From: Amphiura filiformis | Taxonomy: Eukaryota > Echinodermata > Ophiuroidea > Amphilepidida > Amphiuridae | DNA: 64,000 bases | Direction of reading: 5' to 3' | NCBI RefSeq assembly: GCF_039555335.1 | Contig: NC_092637.1 | Span: 42,176,990 to 42,240,989 of the forward strand | Shown here: positions 60,001 to 64,000 of the stretch, one piece after another | Layout: every line of letters starts with the position of its first letter | Position numbering within the stretch: position 1 is the stretch's first letter | Notes under the pieces: model-generated | Told to the model about the DNA's origin: nothing | The model's database searches: none | The model's input: only the letters and a program-made list of their open reading frames with translations | Program-made: the position numbers and the translations under genes

Positions 60001-63000
60001 ACTTAAATTGTAAAATAATAAATAGTGTGTGGAGAATTACCTATGCATGTTACTCCGTCTCCATTATAACCGTCAATACATGCACATGTGAAGGAACCAG
60101 CAGTATTGGTACATGTAGCAGTAGTATGACAGTTATGTGTACCGTCGGAACACTCGTCATTATCTATGCAAAATATCATCATACTTATAAACTGTTGTAA
60201 GGTTTGCTTTTCAATAACAAATTTAAATTATAGAACAATGATTATTGACTCTATGTAATGTAAAACTTAATATTACGATAAACTCCGATATATAAACTGG
60301 TTATTTCAGTTGGTGGTATTTTCTTTGTTCTTTATAAAATAAACCATTCAGGAACGCAGCTCTGCACAGGTACAGCTGAGGTCCCTTGTCCAAGAGAATT
60401 CCAAGTTGGCTCAATGTTTTGTTGCAAACAAACTATCTGTGTGGCCTCGAACACGTATCGTTACACACACGGTAAGTCATGTCCAAAGGAGACACTTTTG
60501 GGCAGGTTATCAATTTTAAGGGTTTTACATATCTTAATAGAGATATTTTGCTCCACAACGCCGTTTTTTCCAATGAATTCCTGAGCGAAGATATTGAAAT
60601 CGTAAGTTATGGTATCATAAAATTTGAAATTGAGATATCGGTGCAGATATTGTGCAGATCACCGTCCCGCACGCCATGTACGTACTGTGTTATGAACTTG
60701 CGTATGCGTTCAACTAATATTTCCATCGTAATAATAAAACGACGGTTCCTGCGTTTTATTTAAAATCTCGGATTTACCTGTGCATGTCACTCCATCTCCA
60801 CTAAAACCGTCATTGCATGCACACGTGAAGGAACCAGGTATATTGGCACATGTGGCAACAGTATGACAGTGAGTATTGGTACTACATTCGTCAAGATCTA
60901 AGTAAAATATCAAAATATAATATTATTCATAATTAAAGGGCAATTACGTATGGATTTCTCTTTCAAGTATTACATTGATGATAACAACTACTATTATAAT
61001 GATGACATATGGTAACCATAACTGTACTATGTGATAATTTCAAAAACAGTTTTGAGTTTTATTAATCATATAGTGATCTATCATTTCAAGCCATATTATA
61101 ACATTTGCTGAGGAGGACGCTCTCAATATTTGTCAAAATTCTGTTTTTTACGTGATTATATTGTACTAAACCAACAAAATACCCTGCAAATATCAAGACC
61201 ATAGGTACTGTAGTTTTGTCAAAGCCCCATGTACATACAGCGTCAGTTAAAACTTGCGCAGTACCAAAACCCGAAAAATTCTCGCCTATTACGATGATTA
61301 TAAGCTGACTATAGTATAACACCATTCCCATTTGACCAGTTTAATTATTTTCTGCGCTATAATGGATCAGAGGAGTAGGCCTTACCTGTGCATGTGTGTC
61401 CGTTACCCGAGTAGCCGGCACTACAATAGCACGTATATGACCCCATAGTATTAGAGCAACCAGCATTGATATCACAGGTAGCAATACTCGAAGTACATTC
61501 ATTTAAATCTAAGACAAACACAATTAATTCATGCAATTTAATCGAATTATTTGATGTTTTGTTTTTTAGTGTTTCTTTCTTCAAGTTCTTTTTTTTTTTT
61601 TTTTCATGTATTTTTTCTAAAATCGACATAATAATATGTAATTATTATTTCCAATAAAACTATTTCGCGCCATGACCGTACGTCGTCATTTTTCAATATT
61701 AGGTGTAAAAAGTTCTTTGTACGGCCACGTGATGAATTAACACTCAAATCAATATTACGGTAAGTCGAAAATTTAACATCATTTGTATCAATCCACTTTC
61801 ATTTTACATGATTTTTTGTTCCGATTTGTATGAAGCACGCACATTATATCTTTGCTAATACCATAAGTTAAAATATACCTGTGCATGTTACTCCGTCTCC
61901 ATTATAACCGTCATTACATGCACATGTGAAGGAGCCAGCGGTATTGGTACATGTAGCAGTGTCATGACAGTTGTGTGTACCGTCGGAACACTCGTCATTG
62001 TCTATGCAAAATACCAAAGAAACAAATGCAATTGTCAGAAGTTTGTTTAAAGGTTACAAAGTAGAACTGGCGGTACAAATCGTTATTCTTATGTTGTTTG
62101 TTTATTTTTGTTGTTTTCTTTTAATGACAAGGCTAATCAAGGCAAGCAGTTATCTATTGGGCAATGCTGACAGGTTGGCGCCAAGATAGCGGTTTACCTC
62201 ACACTTGCAGCTCTGTATATCCTGGTTATACTTTTTTTTTCATGTTTCTTTTTCTAAAATCGACATTATATACTATTATTATATTTCCAATAAAACTATT
62301 TCTCGCAAGGAACGTAAGTCATCGTGTTTCAATGATAATTGTGTAAAAAGTCTTATGGAACTACGACGCGATGAATTATATGCTCTCAAGTCAGTATTTC
62401 GGTAAGGGTAAACTTTGCATCCATCCAATTTCATTATAGGTCTACATGATATAGGCTGACATTTAGATTTTCTGAATTGAGTATACTATGCTCCAATTCA
62501 GAGGAGGCTTAAAGGCGTTCCTACAATGCACTATGATTGGGAAATTTGATCAATATAACCTAATCTTAAAGGCAAAGTCCCCATTACCACACACACAAAA
62601 TGGTAATTTTAAAATTGCAACGAGCTAATAAGACTTATCAAATTAAATTGGATTTTCTTATAGAAAACATTCTTAATGTCCCACTGCATAAATTTTATTC
62701 ATAAGTCTCAATGTTTTAAATGTTAAATAAAAGGATGAAAACGCCAGATATTTACACACAGTCCCAATGCAAGGTATGGTCCACTGTGCCACACGTGTAC
62801 AAAAGCCAGACATACCAATGTCAGAAACCCCATTGGGTTATGGGAATGTCTTTATACATCCTCTGGCTCCGATTTCTATGAAGCACGCACATAATATCTT
62901 AGCTAATACCATAAGTTAAAATATACCTGCGCATGTTACTCCGTCTCCATTATAACCGCCATTACATGCACATGTGAAAGAGCCAGCGGTATTGGTACAA

Positions 63001-63955
63001 GTAGCAGTATCATGACAGTTGCGTGTACCGTCGGTACACTCGTCATTGTCTATGCAAAATACCAAAGAAACAAATGCAATTGTCAGAAGTTTGTTTAAAG
63101 ATTACAAAGTAGAACTGGCAGTACAAATCGTTATTGTTTGTTTATTTTTGTTGTTTTCTTTTAATGTCAAGGCTAATCAAGGCAAGCAGTTATCTATTGG
63201 GTAATGCTGACAGGTTGGCGCCAAGATAGCGGTTACCTTACACTTGAAGCTCTGTATATCCTGGTTGAAAACATGGCATTCTATATGCCGGCTGAATATG
63301 GGAGAAATGATCTCTTGTGAAAGTTAACTGTAAAATTTCACAGAAAGGTTACAGGAGCACCGAAGGTGTGCATCAACTGTATGACGCTCTTGTAGTACCA
63401 GGGGGCAGTAGCTGGCCTAACAAATATAGTGCTTAACTAACCATAGAACATCCGACAGCAAATGATGCTTTATTTAATATGGAACATTGAACCGGAGGCT
63501 GGAATCAAATGTTTTATTCCAAAATGTATAAAATAATATTCATCATTTTCAAGAAACTTAAAAAATTACACCATAACCACCACAAAAGGGCTCCGATTCA
63601 ATGTCCTCCTCATCCGGTATTTGTTCAGAAAAGCAAAAATAATTAGTAATGTCTCACAGGGGCATAGCAAGCGGGTGGACAGGGTGGACGAAGTCCAGGA
63701 CCACGGGAGTCAGGGGCCCCGAACAAAAGCAAAAATGAAATACGGGTGGTGATAAAGGAGATGTTAAAAGGGTCCAGTACTGCTCCTTGACCATGGGTCC
63801 CCGAAGCTCTTGCTACACCCCTAGTGTCTCACCTGTGCATGTTTGTCCGTTCCCTGTGTACCCCGCGTTACACGTACACGTAAATGACCCGACGGTATTA
63901 GCACAAACAGCATTGACGTCACAGTTATCAGTATTCAAACTACACTCATCCAAAT
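41324..63955 (-). CDS. EGF-repeat adhesion G-protein-coupled receptor (EMR/ADGRL4-like), 27 exons, 5' end outside the window
   Basis: Twenty-seven exons join to 3113 nt (about 1037 residues) with agreeing phases and GT-AG introns. Domains in order: 12 six-cysteine EGF repeats with calcium signature DxDEC or DxNEC (residues ~1-491); a compact GAIN domain (~492-752) ending in a GPS; TM1-7 (~760-1005); a 31-residue tail ending THEGHK. The GPS reads CQYV..GTWSDEGC...CGCNHMTSF with the HM|T self-cleavage site intact (~residue 742). The TM block has the class B2 marks: EGIHLYL after TM3, IAWG in TM4, CWLPIEHG before TM5, [10 protein letters not shown] in TM6 and GVFIFFGQC in TM7. Such receptors sit at the surface, self-cleave at the GPS and signal through G proteins after contact with cell or matrix ligands; the ligand is unknown. 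GAIN is short for the family, so a small exon may be missing. The TM2 exon is followed by in-frame repeats. Confidence 0.93.
41624..42933. mobile_element. hairpin MITE copy C, interrupted by a second MITE
   Basis: TTAA at 41620-41623 and 42934-42937; the ends GGGATCTGGAATGAGCG and its inverse match the family. The right arm is split by the element at 42047-42732. It lies in the last receptor intron. Confidence 0.8.
42047..42732. mobile_element. ~690-bp MITE with CCCAGCAAACACA ends, nested in copy C
   Basis: Ends CCCAGCAAACACA and TGTGTTTGCTGGG, each flanked by AT. The interior alternates 'aaacgttttaaaacg' and 'acatttaaatgtcgggttat' words in both directions. Taking the insert out with one AT restores the arm length of the host MITE. 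Confidence 0.8.
43225..43498 (-). repeat. tRNA-headed SINE, copy 2
   Basis: Shares the 'caggaggaaaaccggag', 'acccggagaaaaacctgcga' and 'gacgagcatgga' core words with 32560-32950. The minus-strand head has a B-box-like GGTTCAACTCC. It stops about 170 bp from the TM7 micro-exon. Confidence 0.7.
43670..43711 (-). CDS. receptor TM7 micro-exon
   Basis: 42 nt, phase 0 to 0, acceptor tgctcag, donor GGAT|gtgagt. [14 protein letters not shown] completes helix 7 (NGLQ-GVFIF). Confidence 0.9.
44043..44301. mobile_element. ~260-bp MITE
   Basis: The inverted ends 'atatgtgatgcgatcaagca' and 'aaatcagtcgga' are mirrored at 44270-44301. The interior resembles 16131-16320 inside the MITE at 15.6 kb. Confidence 0.65.
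44404..45029. mobile_element. hairpin MITE copy D
   Basis: TTAA precedes GGGATCTGGAATGAGCG at 44404. Two full arms meet near 44745; the right tip lost ~40 bp and its TTAA. It ends about 70 bp from the TM6 exon. Confidence 0.75.
45099..45228 (-). CDS. receptor TM6 and start of TM7 exon
   Basis: 130 nt, phase 2 to 0, acceptor tctttag, donor CTACAG|gtaacg. [20 protein letters not shown] then GVLQF and [15 protein letters not shown]. The PLLG.TW.FG core is a hallmark of adhesion receptors. Confidence 0.93.
45318..45500. repeat. 180-bp foldback in the receptor intron
   Basis: 'gtagtactttctcaaat' and 'cacactcctcg' on the left are mirrored at 45440-45485, with a ~40-bp loop. Confidence 0.7.
45819..45904 (-). 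CDS. receptor TM5 end and intracellular loop 3 exon
   Basis: 86 nt, phase 0 to 2, acceptor ttctag, donor ATTAA|gtaagt. [20 protein letters not shown] then DKSDLARI, a basic loop expected to meet the G protein. Confidence 0.9.
45905..46490. other. intron between TM5 exons, nothing recognised
   Basis: AT-rich with a T run at 46483-46498. No repeat family or exon identified. Confidence 0.4.
46538..46604 (-). CDS. receptor extracellular loop 2 and TM5 exon
   Basis: 67 nt, phase 2 to 0, acceptor ttgtgcag, donor GTT|gtaagt. [20 protein letters not shown] then ITV. The CW pair is the disulfide partner of the TM3 cysteine. Confidence 0.9.
46737..47062. mobile_element. MITE copy 2 of the 27239-27551 family
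   Basis: 'attcgccgtagaagtgatgt' and 'aacaatttttgaatatatcg' on the left, 'gcgatatattaaaaaatgct' on the right. The outer right tip is missing. Confidence 0.65.
47345..47867. mobile_element. hairpin MITE copy E
   Basis: Both arms are present; the right end 'ctcattccagatccc' is followed by TTAA at 47868-47871. The left tip is diverged. It lies 53 bp from the TM4 exon donor. Confidence 0.7.
47920..47989 (-). CDS. receptor TM4 exon
   Basis: 70 nt, phase 1 to 2, acceptor tttcag, donor TCAAA|gtaggt. [20 protein letters not shown] then DDS. A later GT would add an in-frame TAG, so the first was chosen. Confidence 0.88.
48072..48414. mobile_element. ~340-bp MITE with 'atttcgtgatcc' ends
   Basis: 'ttaaaagggcatttcgtgat' on the left and 'atcacgaaatactcctttaa' on the right are inverted. 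A central palindrome 'ttcgttctggtgcaccagaa' lies at 48228-48247. Confidence 0.65.
48498..48950. repeat. possible ~450-bp MITE
   Basis: 'acggttgtttgatgtaatca' at 48502 resembles the inverse of 'catgctatcaaacaaccgta' at 48948. The arms are short and diverged. Confidence 0.4.
48951..49386. other. intron before TM4, nothing recognised
   Basis: The plus-strand frame at 49155-49505 is antisense to the TM3 exon. 'tacacccccctatggaagac' and its near inverse mark a short inverted repeat at 49110-49200. Confidence 0.4.
49387..49537 (-). CDS. receptor TM3 to early TM4 exon
   Basis: 151 nt, phase 0 to 1, acceptor cacacag, donor TGGG|gtaaga. [20 protein letters not shown] then [13 protein letters not shown] (helix 3 with the conserved Cys), then [10 protein letters not shown] opening helix 4. 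Confidence 0.92.
50043..50330 (-). repeat. three extra 96-bp in-frame copies of the TM2 exon 3' part
   Basis: Copies end at 50235, 50139 and 50043, exactly 96 bp apart. Each reads [20 protein letters not shown], then [12 protein letters not shown] or a close variant, with no stop from the true acceptor through all four. Each end carries a donor-like gtgagt (the last is gtgact). The 'gaagcag' words between copies are not usable in-frame acceptors after TM1. Confidence 0.9.
50331..50430 (-). CDS. receptor TM2 exon (shortest form)
   Basis: 100 nt, phase 2 to 0, acceptor tttcacag, donor CCAAAG|gtgagt. [20 protein letters not shown] then [13 protein letters not shown], helix 2. The donor and the exon body are repeated three more times downstream at 96-bp steps (see 50043-50330). 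Confidence 0.88.
50475..50855. mobile_element. nested small foldbacks next to the TM2 exon
   Basis: Outer pair: 'ggctttaaaactcaaccgcc' near 50474 and its near-inverse at 50835-50855. Inner MITE 50581-50832 has ends CCCAGATAACATG and CATGTTATCTGGG and many 'attgggcc' words. Confidence 0.6.
51128..51166 (+). repeat. (TTC)n microsatellite
   Basis: About 12 TTC units in a pyrimidine-rich stretch. The poly-Phe, poly-Ser and poly-Lys frames here are artefacts. Confidence 0.95.
51380..51492 (-). CDS. receptor TM1 exon
   Basis: 113 nt, phase 0 to 2, acceptor cgttag, donor TCCAA|gtaagt. [20 protein letters not shown] then [18 protein letters not shown], helix 1. Confidence 0.9.
51786..52200. mobile_element. 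hairpin MITE copy F, decayed
   Basis: 'tgggacatgagagcacatca' and 'aatgtccttctgatatcaaa' match the left arm of copies A-E; the right arm is mostly eroded. Confidence 0.6.
52270..52375 (-). CDS. receptor GPS exon (self-cleavage site)
   Basis: 106 nt, phase 2 to 0, acceptor ggttatatag, donor GTCGAA|gtatgt. [19 protein letters not shown] then [16 protein letters not shown]. Cleavage is expected between Met and Thr, and the residues after it form the tethered agonist. The frame reads on upstream through intron, so the acceptor was placed by GPS spacing. Confidence 0.9.
52546..52732. mobile_element. 187-bp hAT-type MITE with perfect 8-bp target duplication
   Basis: Ends CAGTGGCGTAACTAGG and CCTAGTTACGCCACTG are inverted. 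ATATTGAG occurs directly on both sides (52538-52545 and 52733-52740), the hallmark of hAT insertion. The interior is G/C-rich. Confidence 0.9.
52846..52889 (-). CDS. receptor micro-exon opening the GPS
   Basis: 44 nt, phase 0 to 2. [14 protein letters not shown] supplies the first GPS cysteine. It is linked to the next exon by phase and by the C-x-Y-V..G-x-W spacing of GPS motifs. Confidence 0.8.
53109..53293 (-). CDS. receptor GAIN exon 4
   Basis: 185 nt, phase 1 to 0, acceptor tcttcag, donor TCG|gtaagt. [20 protein letters not shown] ... [20 protein letters not shown] ... [14 protein letters not shown] subdomain B strands. Confidence 0.87.
53294..54196. other. receptor intron, nothing recognised
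   Basis: AT-rich. A weak inverted pair 'tagggcatggacct' (53772) and 'aggtccatgctcta' (53919) is visible, plus TAAT-rich words at 53945-54000. Confidence 0.4.
54197..54319 (-). CDS. receptor GAIN exon 3
   Basis: 123 nt, phase 1 to 1, acceptor catttcag, donor TTTG|gtaact. [20 protein letters not shown] followed by [15 protein letters not shown], the first beta strands. Confidence 0.83.
54855..55148. mobile_element. ~290-bp foldback MITE
   Basis: 'ggaagttacgtttt' with 'aggtgactgattca' on the left is mirrored by 'tgaatcagtcacct' and 'aaacgtaagttcc' on the right. The arms meet at the 'cagaaaggaattgat' pair. Confidence 0.7.
55255..55335 (+). repeat. (CCTTT)n-like pyrimidine repeat
   Basis: Repeated 'ctttcctttcc' words, 55 bp from the GAIN exon 2 donor side. 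Confidence 0.9.
55390..55501 (-). CDS. receptor GAIN exon 2
   Basis: 112 nt, phase 0 to 1, acceptor catttag, donor TTTTG|gtaagt. [20 protein letters not shown] then [17 protein letters not shown], helical subdomain A. Confidence 0.85.
55502..56086. other. receptor intron, nothing recognised
   Basis: AT-rich; no exon or inverted repeat found, although the short GAIN domain makes this a place where a missed exon could lie. Confidence 0.35.
56087..56301 (-). CDS. receptor linker and GAIN subdomain A exon
   Basis: 215 nt, phase 1 to 0, acceptor cgattag, donor GATCAG|gtgag. A Ser/Thr/Asp-rich linker ([18 protein letters not shown]) leads into [20 protein letters not shown], a helix expected at the start of GAIN. 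Confidence 0.8.
56524..56646 (-). CDS. receptor EGF exon 12
   Basis: 123 nt, phase 1-1. [18 protein letters not shown]...[12 protein letters not shown]. Last EGF repeat before the GAIN domain. Confidence 0.92.
56694..56787 (+). repeat. (ATC)n microsatellite between EGF exons 12 and 11
   Basis: About 30 ATC/GTC units. The same microsatellite sits in the next two introns (56986-57046 and 57265-57320), marking a duplicated exon-intron unit. Confidence 0.95.
56821..56943 (-). CDS. receptor EGF exon 11
   Basis: 123 nt, phase 1-1. [18 protein letters not shown]...[12 protein letters not shown]. Middle member of the triplicate; the intron to exon 10 is only 136 bp. Confidence 0.92.
56986..57046 (+). 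repeat. (ATC)n microsatellite between EGF exons 11 and 10
   Basis: About 19 ATC units, flanked by the same words ('catcacaacgtccatcagtt') as the tract at 56694. Confidence 0.95.
57080..57202 (-). CDS. receptor EGF exon 10
   Basis: 123 nt, phase 1-1. [18 protein letters not shown]...[12 protein letters not shown]. First of three near-identical exons separated by (ATC)n introns. Confidence 0.92.
57416..57538 (-). CDS. receptor EGF exon 9
   Basis: 123 nt, phase 1-1. [18 protein letters not shown]...[12 protein letters not shown]. Near-copy of exon 1, 6.4 kb away. Confidence 0.92.
57923..58337. mobile_element. ~415-bp MITE in the receptor intron
   Basis: 'aaagacagagataaatgcaa' and 'tttatcgcgtctgatgtcac' at the left are mirrored at 58288-58337. 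Confidence 0.7.
58686..58808 (-). CDS. receptor EGF exon 8
   Basis: 123 nt, phase 1-1. [18 protein letters not shown]...[12 protein letters not shown]. Donor ACTG|gtatg. Confidence 0.92.
59160..59430 (+). repeat. two diverged direct repeats
   Basis: 'taacacttcatcaagttacg' (59158) and 'taacacttcataaaattacg' (59270) each precede a 'gaagatcacgtg' word ~70-115 bp later. Confidence 0.45.
59578..59700 (-). CDS. receptor EGF exon 7
   Basis: 123 nt, phase 1-1. [18 protein letters not shown]...[12 protein letters not shown]. Same subtype as exons 1 and 9. Confidence 0.92.
59735..59822 (+). repeat. T-rich (TTTTTG)n and (TTG)n tract
   Basis: Low-complexity sequence about 35 bp upstream of EGF exon 7 on the coding strand. 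Confidence 0.9.
59934..59967 (+). repeat. (TTTG)n microsatellite
   Basis: Eight TTTG units. Confidence 0.95.
60041..60163 (-). CDS. receptor EGF exon 6
   Basis: 123 nt, phase 1-1. [18 protein letters not shown]...[12 protein letters not shown]. An older relative of exons 2 and 3. Confidence 0.92.
60476..60660. mobile_element. partial copy of the 6477-6907 MITE
   Basis: 'catgtccaaaggagacactt' and 'ttgggcaggttatcaatttt' match one end of that MITE (inverse of 6720-6900) for about 180 bp. The other end is absent. Confidence 0.75.
60778..60897 (-). CDS. receptor EGF exon 5
   Basis: 120 nt, one codon shorter than the others between cysteines 1 and 2. [17 protein letters not shown]...[12 protein letters not shown]. 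All six cysteines present. Confidence 0.92.
61386..61508 (-). CDS. receptor EGF exon 4
   Basis: 123 nt, phase 1-1. [18 protein letters not shown]...[12 protein letters not shown]. The usual Phe of the hydroxylation pattern is Tyr here. Six cysteines. Confidence 0.92.
61879..62001 (-). CDS. receptor EGF exon 3
   Basis: 123 nt, phase 1-1. [18 protein letters not shown]...[12 protein letters not shown]. Donor gtatat; acceptor tgcatag. Six cysteines. Confidence 0.92.
62228..62868. other. receptor intron between duplicated EGF units, nothing recognised
   Basis: AT-rich sequence; no exon or inverted repeat seen. Confidence 0.4.
62927..63049 (-). CDS. receptor EGF exon 2
   Basis: 123 nt, phase 1-1. 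[18 protein letters not shown]...[12 protein letters not shown]. Tandem twin of the exon at 61879-62001, introns included. It differs by T-R for S-H and by N-G for N-D. Confidence 0.92.
63268..63832. other. receptor intron with repeat scraps
   Basis: 'caggggcatagcaag' at 63658 and 'cttgctacacccctag' at 63809 form a short inverted pair around a G-rich stretch, probably a ~165-bp hAT-like MITE. The rest is unremarkable. Confidence 0.45.
63833..63955 (-). CDS. receptor EGF exon 1 of 12 in the window
   Basis: 123 nt, phase 1-1. [18 protein letters not shown]...[12 protein letters not shown]: six cysteines, calcium-binding start, C-x-N-x4-F-x-C hydroxylation pattern. It is almost the same as the exon at 57416-57538 at DNA level. 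More N-terminal exons must lie beyond the window. Confidence 0.92.
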
Positions 63956-64000
63956 CTAAGTCAAAAATAGTATAAAAATTTATATCCAATTCCTCCTTTT

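Overview
The window looks like nuclear DNA from an invertebrate deuterostome, most likely an echinoderm. It is AT-rich and intron-rich, carries dense short inverted-repeat transposons, tRNA-headed SINEs and a frequent 'taggccta' word, and holds an EGF-bearing adhesion GPCR of the kind expanded in those animals. The species assignment is inference. There are no bacterial genes, rRNA genes, operons or CRISPR arrays. Most open frames in the window are chance frames inside repeats or antisense shadows of exons.

Three spliced genes were rebuilt by hand, all on the minus strand, and every exon phase agrees. (1) 22073-864: a complete six-exon gene for a 232-residue CDP-alcohol phosphatidyltransferase, like phosphatidylinositol synthase (CDIPT). 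Its exons total 699 nt spread over 21 kb. (2) 38187-29873: a four-exon gene for a 154-residue SnoaL/DUF4440-like protein. Its proposed first exon is only 13 nt. (3) 63955-41324: the 3' part of an EGF-repeat adhesion G-protein-coupled receptor. It has 12 EGF-like exons, six exons for a GAIN domain with GPS, eight exons for seven membrane helices and one tail exon: 27 exons, 3113 nt, about 1037 residues. Its 5' end lies beyond the window. The genes share no obvious pathway: lipid synthesis, a small cone-fold protein of unknown role, and a surface receptor.

Introns and spacers are built mainly from inverted-repeat elements. About 1.74-7.29 kb has ~220-bp inverted ends around a broken minus-strand gene of an unclassified repetitive family. 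Long foldbacks lie at 12.2-13.5, 17.0-18.7, 30.5-32.2 and 36.0-37.4 kb. A 1.3-kb Tc1/mariner relic is at 23.4-24.7 kb. A TTAA-flanked hairpin MITE has about six copies. A hAT-type MITE at 52.5 kb keeps a perfect 8-bp target duplication. Two MITEs with CCCAGC ends are caught nested inside other repeats.

The most interesting locus is in the receptor. The TM2 exon is followed by three further in-frame 96-bp copies of its helix, each with a splice-donor-like site, so donor choice or unspliced readthrough could give one to four TM2-like helices. The EGF exons also show clear recent and older tandem duplication.
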